Shown here: positions 8,201-16,738 of the stretch, piece by piece
Numbering within the stretch: the first letter of the stretch is position 1
Layout: the number at the start of each line of letters is the position of its first letter
NCBI GenBank assembly: GCA_029906195.1
Contig: JARWSJ010000001.1
Location: 372,001-436,000 of the forward strand
Reading direction: 5' to 3'
Origin: Chitinophagaceae bacterium 26-R-25
GTDB taxonomy: Bacteria; Bacteroidota; Bacteroidia; Chitinophagales; Chitinophagaceae
Length of the DNA: 64,000 bases
The notes under the pieces: model-generated
What the model saw: only the letters and a program-made list of their open reading frames with translations
The model's database searches: none
Told to the model about the DNA's origin: nothing
Position numbers and translations under genes: made by a program

Positions 8201-11200
8201 TTAGAATTTAATATTTAGGTTGAAACCGATATTTCTTGGTGAAGGTGTTTGCAAATTGTCCACGCCTGCATCCGGGTCTGCATAGCTTTTCAATCCTGAT
8301 TTGGAAATGATGAACAGGTTTTTGCCGATCACAGAGAAAGAAGCATCGCTAAACAATGTTTTACCAAATGCTTTTTTAGGCAATTTGTAAGTCAAAGAGA
8401 TCTCCCTGATTTTTGCAAACGTTCCGCTGAACCAGTTGAACGAAGAACGGCTGCTTGAATAGTAACCATCGATGTAGTCGTAGTAAAGGATTTTCTTTGT
8501 GTTAGGAGAATAAACCTTTGTTGTAGCATCTTGCACAACACCCGGGATCACCATGCTCGCGATGCCCTGGTTGTTTTGGGTACGATTGTATTCATCATCA
8601 GTGAAAACATCCACACCCGCATCTACCATTTTCTCTTTCGTAGTAGAATAGATTGTGCTTCCTACACGACCATCGATATCAATTTTCAAAGACAGGTCTT
8701 TGTATTGCAAAGTGTTTGACACGCCATAGATATAATCCGGTGTTGAATATCCTTTAAACACAGGGTTAGGATCTTTTGTAGGTTTGCCATTTGTTCCGAT
8801 GATCATTTGTCCGTCTGGCGTATATGCCCAGCCTGAACCAAAGATCTTATCAGTTCTGTCACCCACTACAAGGTTGCCGAATTTTCCATTCAATTCAGGA
8901 GCAAGGCTCTTGATTGTCTGGCGATAAGTGCTCCAGTTAACTGAAGTTCTCCACTGGAAGTCTTTTGTTTTAACAGGCGTTGCAGTAAGCGCCAATTCAC
9001 CACCTTTACGCAGGTACTCGTTCGCATTAACCGTATGACTGCTATAACCACCCGCTTCTGAGTTTGGAAGAGAAACGATTTGATTCATATCCAATGTGTG
9101 GAAGTAAGCTCCGTCTAATTTAATTCTTCCACCAAGGAAATAGATCTCACCACCGTACTCTTGCGTTACACTTTTCGCAGGATCGATATTCGGATTGTTC
9201 AGCGTTGTGCTGGTTGTAACAGAAGGCGTACCATTCCAGATGGTGCCTGCGTTATAGTACTGATTTAATTGGTAAATGCCCAAATCATTTGAGACCTGCG
9301 CAACCGATGCTCTCACTTTTGCATAAGAGATATAGGAAGGCATTTTGATCAGATCCGACAATGAAACAGCCATGGCAGCTGAAGGGTAGAAGTAGCTGTT
9401 GTGTGCCGTAGACAAAGCAGATGATTGGTCCCTACGGCCCGTAATGCTTAGTGTGAATGCTTTGTAGAAGTTCAGGTCAGCAGAAGCGTACATACTGTTT
9501 ACCTGCTTTTTACGTGTATAGTTAGGAGAAGTGCCGGTATAGTTTACGTTATCCTGTGGTATGAAAACTGGGTTAGCCGCATTGGTAAAATTGTACACAC
9601 CAGGTACATTCAAACCGTCCGCTTTTACACCAAGCAAATAGTCCTGGAAGTAACGGATGTTTCCACCAGCAATGGCTTTGATGTTAAAGTTCTTGCTGAT
9701 TGTTTTGTTGTAAGTAGCCAATAAATCGGTGTTCAAATCAAAAGTGTTCTGATTCTCTGTCTGATAACCACCGTTCAAACCAAATGAGTAACCGTTGCCC
9801 TGGTATTCCATAAAGCTAAACGGAACGTTTAATGCGCCTGTTCTTGCAGATGAGTTTACACCAACTCTGCCCATGATGCTTAAGTCAGGTGTGATGTCGT
9901 AAGTCAAAGCATAACGGCCAGTGATAACTTGTTTGTCATGCTTGTGCAAAAACTCTTTTGCAACGAACCATGGATTGTTATACTCCGTATAGTTGTACCA
10001 TAGTTGTCTGTAACCTTCTTTACCCGGCTGCCAGTAGTTTTTGAAATCATCGATATCAGTGTCAACACCTTCCCAGATCAACACGTTGTAAATGGCGTTC
10101 TTTCTGCCATATCCAGCAAATGGATAGTTGTTGGTATACTGCTTATCGTAAGCCATGTAAGCATCCAAATGCAACTTCTGCGTAAAGTTTAAGTTGGAGG
10201 CAATAGAGAAACCTGTGATGTTTAGTGAACTGTTTGGAATTTGCCCTCTTTGGTACATGTGCGACAAAGAGAACCTTACACTTCCTTTATCAAAGTTTTT
10301 TGAAACACTGAAATTAGTGTTGGATACCAGGCCTGTCTGAACGAAATTTTTCAGGTTGTCTTTACCTCTTGAAACCCATGGTGTAGGTGTTCTTTTTCCT
10401 GTTGTAGGATCAATAGGGCTATCCCACTGAACAACATTCACGCCGGCGTCCAGCTTAGGTCCCCATGAACCTGCACCACCACCCGCGTCATCATTCGGGC
10501 TGTTCCAGTCTTCAGTGTACAGGTAAACGCCGTCAGAACCTGTGCCGTAATGCTTTTGCGTTTTAGGAAGGGTCAAAAAGCCGACCTGGAACATATTACT
10601 TGTATTGAATTCAACTTCAACCGGTTTTTTATTGCCGCTACCACGTTTGGTGATGATCATGATAGCGCCATCTTTACCACGTGAACCGTACAATGCAGAA
10701 GCTGTAGTTCCTTTTAATACAGTGATAGACTCGATATCATCTGGCTTAACATCATAAAAATCTGTTTCAACAGGAACTCCGTCCACTACTATTACAGGAG
10801 CTGCACCACGCAAGTTGAAAGTAGGAGCCTGCAACATTTCATTGCTGTTGTTTACAGACAGACCGGCGATCTTTCCCGTCAATGATGTCATGGGGTTAGG
10901 TTCAGGAGCTTTGGTCAACTCGTCAGCTTTAATGGACTGTTGAGCATATCCAAGTCTCTTCTGATCTTTTTTAATACCCAAAGCCGTTACCACAACATCG
11001 GTTAATTTGCTGTCAATGGGTTTTAGCGTTATTCTGATAGAAGAGGTTTTATCGTCTTTAACAACAATTTTCTTCAGTGTCTCTGTTTGAAATGAAGTGT
11101 AGCTAACGTTCAACGTATATACGCCGTCATTCACTGCAACAGAAAAAGAACCGTCGTTGCCGGATACAATTGTCTCGCCCGTTTCCACGATGGTGATCGT

Positions 11201-11716
11201 TGCATTTGGCAGAATCTCTCCGTTTTCGTTGTGTATAGTTCCGCTGATCTTTCCCTTTCCGCCCTTTACCGGAGCGGTTGTTTTACCCGCATTCATTTTC
11301 AGAACAATTCCTCCGGAAGTTTCCCCGTAGGTAATATTTGTGCCGGAAAGCAAAAAGTCTAACACTTCTTTAATATCGGCATCCTGGAAAGATCTGGATT
11401 TTACTCTTAGTTGATTCGCGCCTAATGCATTGGCATCAAAGGCGATAGAAACGTTGGCAGCACCGGACAATCTGATCAGTGCAGCGCTAAGGGTTTCATT
11501 TGAAAAGCTGATTTTAATGTGGGCTGGGTCCTGGGCTGCTAGCGCCGGCATATTCGGCAACGTCAGCGACAAAGAAACTGCAAAAAGTACCTTACAAATT
11601 CGCTTTAAAGTAATTTGTTTTGTCATAATTTTACTTTGTTCAATAAATAATTTTGAATACATAGAATTCCCCAATCCATAGTAACTGGCTGCGGGTTTTA
11701 AATTCTTGTCGGTCAT
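8201..11716 (-). CDS. SusC/RagA-family TonB-dependent outer-membrane transporter with STN domain (locus 1)
   Basis: 1171 residues if begun at the ATG at 11716. A second candidate is the ATG at 11626 (MTKQITLKRICKVLFAVSLS), which starts directly at the signal peptide; the extra 30 residues (YYGLGNSMY...) resemble leaders seen in other Bacteroidota SusC proteins. Domains: STN (about 68-135), CarboxypepD_reg-like (about 150-235), TonB plug with the SALYGSRGKDGAI block near 340, then the beta-barrel ending in FNLNIKF. The STN domain is the usual contact to a FecR anti-sigma factor, and a FecR/sigma pair lies immediately upstream, so the transporter probably signals substrate arrival. It imports ligand delivered by the adjacent SusD. 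Confidence 0.93.
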   Translation of the reverse strand: MTDKNLKPAASYYGLGNSMYSKLFIEQSKIMTKQITLKRICKVLFAVSLSLTLPNMPALAAQDPAHIKISFSNETLSAALIRLSGAANVSIAFDANALGANQLRVKSRSFQDADIKEVLDFLLSGTNITYGETSGGIVLKMNAGKTTAPVKGGKGKISGTIHNENGEILPNATITIVETGETIVSGNDGSFSVAVNDGVYTLNVSYTSFQTETLKKIVVKDDKTSSIRITLKPIDSKLTDVVVTALGIKKDQKRLGYAQQSIKADELTKAPEPNPMTSLTGKIAGLSVNNSNEMLQAPTFNLRGAAPVIVVDGVPVETDFYDVKPDDIESITVLKGTTASALYGSRGKDGAIMIITKRGSGNKKPVEVEFNTSNMFQVGFLTLPKTQKHYGTGSDGVYLYTEDWNSPNDDAGGGAGSWGPKLDAGVNVVQWDSPIDPTTGKRTPTPWVSRGKDNLKNFVQTGLVSNTNFSVSKNFDKGSVRFSLSHMYQRGQIPNSSLNITGFSIASNLNFTQKLHLDAYMAYDKQYTNNYPFAGYGRKNAIYNVLIWEGVDTDIDDFKNYWQPGKEGYRQLWYNYTEYNNPWFVAKEFLHKHDKQVITGRYALTYDITPDLSIMGRVGVNSSARTGALNVPFSFMEYQGNGYSFGLNGGYQTENQNTFDLNTDLLATYNKTISKNFNIKAIAGGNIRYFQDYLLGVKADGLNVPGVYNFTNAANPVFIPQDNVNYTGTSPNYTRKKQVNSMYASADLNFYKAFTLSITGRRDQSSALSTAHNSYFYPSAAMAVSLSDLIKMPSYISYAKVRASVAQVSNDLGIYQLNQYYNAGTIWNGTPSVTTSTTLNNPNIDPAKSVTQEYGGEIYFLGGRIKLDGAYFHTLDMNQIVSLPNSEAGGYSSHTVNANEYLRKGGELALTATPVKTKDFQWRTSVNWSTYRQTIKSLAPELNGKFGNLVVGDRTDKIFGSGWAYTPDGQMIIGTNGKPTKDPNPVFKGYSTPDYIYGVSNTLQYKDLSLKIDIDGRVGSTIYSTTKEKMVDAGVDVFTDDEYNRTQNNQGIASMVIPGVVQDATTKVYSPNTKKILYYDYIDGYYSSSRSSFNWFSGTFAKIREISLTYKLPKKAFGKTLFSDASFSVIGKNLFIISKSGLKSYADPDAGVDNLQTPSPRNIGFNLNIKF

Positions 11717-11758
11717 TCGTAGGTGAGATCACGGATGGCCTCTTTTTTTGTTTAGGGG

Positions 11759-12745
11759 CTAGTAAAGGGTTATTTCATTATTCAACCTCCTGTATTTGTT
11801 ATTGTGAATATTGCATATAAGCTCAATTGTTTTTGACAAAGAACTTCCTTCAATAATATTAATAGTATAATGAGCGTGAGCAACTTCTTCATTGTTTGAT
11901 ACGAGCTTAACTCCATATTGATTTTGGAAGAATAAATTCAATTCTGCAAAACTTACATCTTTCAAAAAATACTTTCCTTTGATCCAGCCGGCGATTTCAT
12001 CGGAACCTTTAAATACCATTGCAAATTCCCCCGAAGCTGTGTCTAGCGCTACTTCCTGATTCGCAGTAAGTAATACTTTGTTATTGATTGTGTTGTTGCT
12101 TACCTCCACTTTTCCGGTTTTAACATCCACTGACGCATACGCGAGATTTTTGTAAGATCTTACATTGAAAGATGTACCCAGCACGCGTGTTGAAATTTTC
12201 GCAGCGATAACAGTGAAAGGATGTTTCTCATCTTTTGCAACATCAAAAAAAGCTTCACCTTCGTCTAAATAAATATTTCGGTTATTAGTAAACGTTACTG
12301 AATCATATCTTACAACGCTGGATGAATTAATCCAAATGTGTGAATGATCGGGCAGTACTATTTGTTTCATTTCTGCTGCTTTTGTTCTTATCTCGCAGAA
12401 AGTTGCTGCAGTTGCAGTATTTTTTAAACGAGTATTATGAAATAAAAACAATGCAGCGCCCACCACAATTATCAACATGGCAGCCACTCTCATAAAGCGC
12501 ACGGTTATTACTCTTGCTCTTATTGCTTTTTCTTTCTGAATGTGAGATTCAATGCCTGCGCGAATGTTGTTCTTAATCGCTTCCGTCTTGCGTTCATCTG
12601 CCGTTGCCTCGTTGATCTTCTTGCTGTCGAAAGATTCATACCACAACTCCACTTCAACTGCTTCCAGTTCACTTGACTGATTATTGCGGTATCTTTTTAG
12701 TTTGTCTATAAATGCTTTGAATTCCACGATATCTTGTTTGTTCAC
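11759..12745 (-). CDS. FecR-family anti-sigma factor (locus 1)
   Basis: 328 residues; the start at 12745 is GTG (next in-frame option GTG at 12727). An acidic N-terminal cytoplasmic segment should hold the sigma factor, a single membrane helix lies at about 88-104 (AAMLIIVVGAALFLF), the periplasmic FecR domain follows (ILPDHSHIWINSSSVVRYD...EAFFDVA about 125-220), and a DUF4974 domain closes the protein (about 258-328). It should pass the signal from the STN domain of the SusC just downstream to the sigma factor just upstream. The gap to the sigma gene is unusually repetitive (see the AATAACTGA repeats). Confidence 0.9.
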   Translation of the reverse strand: MNKQDIVEFKAFIDKLKRYRNNQSSELEAVEVELWYESFDSKKINEATADERKTEAIKNNIRAGIESHIQKEKAIRARVITVRFMRVAAMLIIVVGAALFLFHNTRLKNTATAATFCEIRTKAAEMKQIVLPDHSHIWINSSSVVRYDSVTFTNNRNIYLDEGEAFFDVAKDEKHPFTVIAAKISTRVLGTSFNVRSYKNLAYASVDVKTGKVEVSNNTINNKVLLTANQEVALDTASGEFAMVFKGSDEIAGWIKGKYFLKDVSFAELNLFFQNQYGVKLVSNNEEVAHAHYTINIIEGSSLSKTIELICNIHNNKYRRLNNEITLY

Positions 12746-12803
12746 ATGTATTACAAGTGTGGAAGAGGATAGTACTTTGAAGTTGTATTACCATAATGTT
12801 AAG

Positions 12804-12978
12804 GAATAACTGAGTAACTGAATAACTGAATAACTGAATAGACTGAGTAACTGAATGAAACAGTATGACTGTATTTCCAGGATTGTTCTTACTAATTAAC
12901 CCAAACAATAGCGAACGTAGAAATTGTGATGAATGATCAAGATTAAAGATCAGTTACTCAGTTACTCTGTTATTCTGT
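12804..12978. repeat. AATAACTGA/AGTAACTGA short repeats with an inverted copy
   Basis: Between sigma factor and anti-sigma factor, 12805-12860 contains at least five near-tandem copies of the octamer (A/G)(A/G)TAACTGA, and 12949-12978 contains inverted copies (CAGTTACTCAGTTACTCTGTTATTCTG). The two blocks can pair into a long hairpin that reaches the last codons of the sigma gene. Confidence 0.7.
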
Positions 12979-13517
12979 CAATGCCTTTCAAATTGTTCCT
13001 GCACATCTTTTCGCAAAACCCTCAAGGCTTCGCTAATGTAGTTTTTAACAGTTTGCTCGGCGAGACCAAGTTCTTCTGCAATCTGTTTGATGGATTTGTT
13101 TTCTTCTCTTTTTTTGAAGACTTCTTTAAGATTGTCGGGCAATTTTTCTATGGCAACACTTAGAAGAAATTCTATATCGGCATATCTTTTATGATGAAAC
13201 TGGAGGTGTGATTTTGCTTCGGGAAGATTTTCAATATCAGTTAAACTAACAACATTGCTCTTTACAGCTACAAAATGATTGATGACACTATTTTTTACAG
13301 ATTTGAATAAATAGTTCTCGATTGTTTCGGCGTTAAATTGAAGTGTAGTGCGTTTGTCCCAGATCTTTATGAATAGATCCTGAACGATGTCCTGGGCTAT
13401 TTGTTCATCACCCAATCTGTTGAAAGCCGCCGTATACATTGGCTTCCAATAGATCTCAAATACTTTATTGAAAGATGCAACATCTCCTTTTTTCAATCCC
13501 TCAATTAGTTCCTGCAT
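12978..13517 (-). CDS. ECF RNA polymerase sigma factor (FecI/SusC-associated, locus 1)
   Basis: 179 residues from the ATG at 13517. A TTG at 13547 lies inside the -7 promoter element and is rejected. Region 2 is visible as EIYWKPMYTAAFNRLGDEQIAQDIVQDLFIKIWDKR-like sequence (about residues 18-53) and region 4 as the helix-turn-helix SIKQIAEELGLAEQTVKNYI (about 138-158). It should direct transcription of the SusC/SusD/phosphoesterase genes downstream when released by the FecR protein. Unlike the other two sigma factors in the window it lacks a hydrophobic C-terminal tail, ending instead in QEQFERH. Confidence 0.92.
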   Translation of the reverse strand: MQELIEGLKKGDVASFNKVFEIYWKPMYTAAFNRLGDEQIAQDIVQDLFIKIWDKRTTLQFNAETIENYLFKSVKNSVINHFVAVKSNVVSLTDIENLPEAKSHLQFHHKRYADIEFLLSVAIEKLPDNLKEVFKKREENKSIKQIAEELGLAEQTVKNYISEALRVLRKDVQEQFERH

Positions 13518-13544
13518 TTTCAATTTTGGTACCTTATTTCCGCG

Positions 13545-13552
13545 CAAAAGTA
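13545..13552 (-). promoter_or_regulatory. Bacteroidota-type -7 element for the locus 1 sigma gene
   Basis: TACTTTTG on the minus strand is an exact match to TAnnTTTG, the Bacteroides primary-sigma -7 element. It predicts a start of transcription near 13539 and a leader of about 22 nt to the ATG at 13517. Confidence 0.6.
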
Positions 13553-14486
13553 ACTTTCGTGAAATGGTTCGGAGTTTAACTTTGTGTTAACCCCGGTAGA
13601 AGTAGGCTTATTTACCAGGTTGTAGTAAAAATGTCGCGAGCTAAAATGCATTCTTATTATATATTTTGTGTTGGCTTAGAGTGCTGGTAGTTTTGATCGT
13701 AACGGTAAAAAGAGGGGTTAAGAGATAAAAGAAGTGGTGAGCGTGGATGTGGCAAAATAGTTGACTCAAATCAAGCGCTTGCACATCGCGAGGAGTCTCT
13801 AAATGGAGTTTTGGCAGATATTAAAACTCTTAGCACGTCTGACGTTATTTATGATGTCTATACTGAATTCTGGAAAAACTGCTGCTGGACAAGACGGGCG
13901 GCAGCCTAGTGGATATAACTGATGAAGTTTCAGCTAATAATCGTCAAAATGCCGTTGCCGCGTAAGCGTCCAACGAACTGCCTCTTGTTCCTGACAGTTT
14001 CTGCGGGTAGATTTGCTGTTCACGAAAATCTATTGTGTGGACCACCAAGTATAAAGATCAAGTAACTTTTCGGTTAAGATTTACTGCTGTTTGATTTCTT
14101 GTAATTTTAGATGGAAATATGATCACTTTGAACACGAGTAAATCGTAGAGTACCGGGCAATTGAATTGATAGAATATTGATCCAGACTGCATTTGAGGAG
14201 TTAGGTTACAATCCCACCCTCACTTTACATTCATTAATAAAACACTTCATAAGCTCGCAAAATTTTAAATTTTGCGGGCTTCTTAATTTCTGCCAAGCCT
14301 TGCAAATAGACAAATAATTTCAAAATAAAAAGCGGTAAATGGTTCAGCTTTGAAAACACAAAATGATAAAAATGGGTATCTGTTAATGATCCACGGAAGG
14401 GGTTCATAAATTGAACATCTTGTCTTCAAATAATTCCTTTCTCATATTTGCTCTCTGATCTTTTCATAAAGAGTAAAGCATATATT
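13553..14486. other. Gene-free stretch with decayed coding DNA
   Basis: There is no intact gene over about 930 bases. Around 13740-13965 the plus strand has short open stretches that look once-coding but are broken by stops and frame changes: for example VDSNQALAHREESLNG at about 13761, then LLLDKTGGSLVDITDEVS in another frame near 13880, ending at a TAA at 13963-13965. I cannot name the source. Near 14195-14225 there is a sequence resembling a tRNA T-arm and 3' end, followed by a hairpin (14251-14282). The rest is AT-rich and without visible features. Confidence 0.4.
14251..14282 (+). terminator. Hairpin resembling an intrinsic terminator
   Basis: AAGCTCGCAAAATT-TT-AAATTTTGCGGGCTT forms a stable stem with a minimal loop and is followed by CTTAATTTCT, a weak T tract. 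It follows the tRNA-3'-end-like sequence and could have been its terminator. Confidence 0.5.
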
Positions 14487-15041
14487 ATGGAAGTAGATTT
14501 GGTTACTAAAGGTGACCTGGAGAATTTTCGGTCCGTATTAATCAACGAGATAAAAGTGTTTTTAGAAAACAGTCAAGCATTCTCTCGAAAAGAGTGGATG
14601 AAAATTAGTGAGGTACGTAAATTACTAGGTGTTTCAAACGGTACAATTCAGAGCTTAAGAATAAAAGGAATTCTTCCATCTTTTAAAATTGGAGGAATAC
14701 ATTATTATCGGCAATCAGATATTGATAATCTGTTAAAAAGGGTCAGCGTTAAAACGGACGAAATAATGAGTCAAAAGGAAGAAAATATTCTTTATTGCCT
14801 CTTGCAAGATCAACGGATTGCGCCGACCCAAGTGACTTTGTTAGCAATTTATTTTCTTTATCAAGAAACCGGAACAATGAATAAAGTGTATATTTCAAGA
14901 AAGAGAGTAATGAACCTCGCCAAAATAAGATCAATTTATACATATCACAAAGGAATAGCCGTTCTTCAAGATTTGGGGTTTATCAAATACCGTCCTTCTT
15001 ATCATCCAAAATGTAAGACAGAAGTAGATATTTTAGTCTGA
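14487..15041 (+). CDS. Excisionase-type helix-turn-helix DNA-binding protein of a degraded mobile element
   Basis: 184 residues from the ATG at 14487; the longer frame would begin with TTG at 14448. Residues about 35-85 form a MerR-like HTH_17 domain (MKISEVRKLLGVSNGTIQSLRIKGILPSFKIGGIHYYRQSDIDNLLKR, abbreviated here by its pattern) typical of excisionases and element-borne regulators. The C-terminal 90 residues resemble a winged-helix unit (YISRKRVMNLAKIRSIYTYH...VLQDLGFIKY). Similar two-part proteins occur on Bacteroidota conjugative and integrative elements. A truncated integrase lies 620 nt downstream, so this is probably a surviving accessory gene. Its base composition is AT-richer than the flanking genes. 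Exact role unknown. Confidence 0.65.
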   Translation: MEVDLVTKGDLENFRSVLINEIKVFLENSQAFSRKEWMKISEVRKLLGVSNGTIQSLRIKGILPSFKIGGIHYYRQSDIDNLLKRVSVKTDEIMSQKEENILYCLLQDQRIAPTQVTLLAIYFLYQETGTMNKVYISRKRVMNLAKIRSIYTYHKGIAVLQDLGFIKYRPSYHPKCKTEVDILV

Positions 15042-15657
15042 GATACATACCGCTTGATCTTTGTCGTCCATTTTTATTCATGTGGTTTTTATGTTTAGCA
15101 ATTCATTCAAAAAACTATTCATACTTTGTAAGAATGTCGATTTTACTGGTACTTCAATCATAGGTAAAGTACCAACCAATAAGTTTGAGTCTTTAGGTGC
15201 CGTAAAATTGAATTTTCCTAATCGACTTAGTTGACGGCATCAATTCTAAAGTTTTAAGTAAGATTCGTTCAATAAATAAAGGATCTTCAGGCGACGACAA
15301 CAATAGATTTTTAATAGTATTTGATTAAGTAGCTACAAAGTGTTTTGGTTCATTTTACACCCATTCAGTCAAGTGGATCTAAAGGCCTATAAAATCTAAA
15401 GTTTTAAAGGCCCTTCCCTTCTTTTTATAACACATCATATCAAATTATTGCAAAACGTTCAGTGTGTAAAGCGGTGAGTTCAATTTCAAAATTATTTTTG
15501 ACTCACCAGAATGCATTTACCTTTTTGAGTTTGAAAGAATTAGGTCATTCCAACTGATCTGATTTGGTTGGATTCGAACTGGATGCCAACCGGATGCGAA
15601 CCTGCGGACTAGTGATAATGAAGAGAACGAAATCAATCTATTTCAAAACTTTTTAAA
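15042..15657. other. Gene-poor stretch with a small ORF and an 11-bp tandem repeat
   Basis: A 47-codon frame (15091-15234, MFSNSFKKLFILCKNVDF...) is open but unrecognised and may be noise or a relic. The only other structure is the three-unit 11-bp repeat at 15570-15602. No intact gene is seen. Confidence 0.35.
15570..15602. repeat. Three tandem 11-bp units next to the integrase relic
   Basis: GGATTCGAACT, GGATGCCAACC and GGATGCGAACC follow one another without gaps. An inverted copy (GGCATCCAACC) lies at 15659-15669 at the start of the integrase remnant. The arrangement resembles arm-type or iteron-like binding sites. Confidence 0.6.
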
Positions 15658-15834
15658 TGGCATCCAACCAAAACAACGCATTCATTAAGTATCGATTTCC
15701 TGGTTAGGAAATGCAAAAACGACATCAAGAACGGAATTGTTTACGCACGGATAACAGTAGACGAAGACCGGGCAGAAATTTCATTAAAAGAAAAAATTGA
15801 GCTCGTTAGTTTGAAATGCTTAGTTAGCAGTTAA
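15658..15834 (+). pseudogene. Tyrosine recombinase/integrase remnant (N-terminal arm-binding domain only)
   Basis: The frame reads ...TTHSLSIDFLVRKCKNDIKN then GIVYARITVDEDRAEISLKEKIE, a clear match in pattern to the arm-DNA-binding domain that opens Bacteroidota tyrosine recombinases (typically FLLRK.K...G...IY.RITV.G.R.EIS.K). There is no ATG in frame at the expected place (a TGG stands there), and the frame stops at 15832-15834 after about 58 codons. The core-binding and catalytic domains with R-H-R-Y are absent. It is therefore a dead relic of an integrative element whose right edge may be near here. Confidence 0.75.
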
Positions 15835-15898
15835 AGAGTTAGAACTGGACAAACTTTGCAAAACAGAAACGATAATTTGGCAGCGGCAACAAAGGGCT

Positions 15899-16483
15899 CT
15901 ATTTGTTCAGTATATGCTTGCGTATCCTGCTCAGGGTTTCGGGTGAAAGTCCTAAATAGGACGCAATCATGTTTTGCGGAAATCGCTGAATAAATTCGGG
16001 GTATGTTTTTGCTAGCTCCTCGTACCGTTCTTCAGCGGTCAAACTAATCGCGGCATGAATTCTCTTTTGTGCGGCGATGTTGGCCTGGTAATCCACGGCC
16101 GTAAACATCAGGTCAAAAGGCCGGCATTTATCTCTTAGCTCAAATGCTTCTGCCGTTGAAATAACCAGCAAATCTGCATTCTCCAGCAATTCAATATTGT
16201 AATGGGATGGCGTAAGCTGCCTGACGCTTTCCAGGTCGCCAAGCCACCAGGTTTCCAGTGCAAAACGAACAATATGCTCTATCCCCTTTTCATCTACGGA
16301 AAACATACGCGCAGCTCCCCGGACAACAAAAGCAACGTGTTTGCAAATATCTCCTTCCTGAAGAAAATACTGGCGTTTCCGGTAGCCCCTGAGTTTAAAT
16401 TTTGACTGTATTAACTCCCGCTCTTCATCCGTCAATGGCTGTTTCGATTTTGCCTCAATATATTGAAATAGTACTTCGTACAT
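15899..16483 (-). CDS. Crp/Fnr-family transcriptional regulator (paralogue A)
   Basis: 194 residues: a cupin-like cyclic-nucleotide-binding fold (about 22-115, YFLQEGDICKHVAFVVRGAARMF), a long dimer helix, and a short HTH ending QNMIASYLGLSPETLSRIRK. The recognition helix carries E-x-x-S-R, the FNR-type specificity code for TTGAT half-sites. There is no N-terminal cysteine cluster, so an oxygen-labile Fe-S centre as in FNR is not expected; one Cys in the barrel (ICKH) is shared with the other two paralogues. It is divergent from a YceI gene whose promoter has a matching palindrome at 16603, so that gene is the likely first target. The inducing ligand is unknown. Confidence 0.88.
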   Translation of the reverse strand: MYEVLFQYIEAKSKQPLTDEERELIQSKFKLRGYRKRQYFLQEGDICKHVAFVVRGAARMFSVDEKGIEHIVRFALETWWLGDLESVRQLTPSHYNIELLENADLLVISTAEAFELRDKCRPFDLMFTAVDYQANIAAQKRIHAAISLTAEERYEELAKTYPEFIQRFPQNMIASYLGLSPETLSRIRKHILNK

Positions 16484-16602
16484 GGATGGCTTAAAAATGA
16501 TTTTCTATTTAGAAACTTACCTACAAAATACGATTTGCCGGGCGATATTTTGCTATTTCTATGTTGCAATCTCTGTTTACCTTATTGCGGCTGTCTGTTG
16601 CG

Positions 16603-16670
16603 TTGACATTTGTCAACGGGTTTTTCTGCTTTTTATCATTGGTGCAGGTCTTTCGTTGACAGCAAATTTA
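16603..16670 (+). promoter_or_regulatory. FNR-type box and promoter of the YceI-amidohydrolase genes
   Basis: The palindrome TTGACATTTGTCAA (16603-16616) is followed after exactly 18 nt by ATCA (16635-16638). The degenerate -7-like CAAATTTA sits at 16663-16670, one base off the phase of the other five sites. The first gene starts at 16739. Confidence 0.7.
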
Positions 16671-16738
16671 CACTGCCGATCAGGACATGATTGGTGCCAT
16701 TAAAACCGGGCAATTAATAACAAATTAAAAACGCAATT

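Noticed and set aside
12804-12860. AATAACTGA repeats as a CRISPR array
   Set aside because: Units are 8-9 bp, without spacers, and no cas genes are present.
13740-13965. Possible IS110-type transposase relic (VVSVDVAK followed by frameshifted coding)
   Set aside because: Only a few residues resemble the IS110 start and no DEDD or catalytic Ser block follows; kept as unnamed decayed coding DNA.
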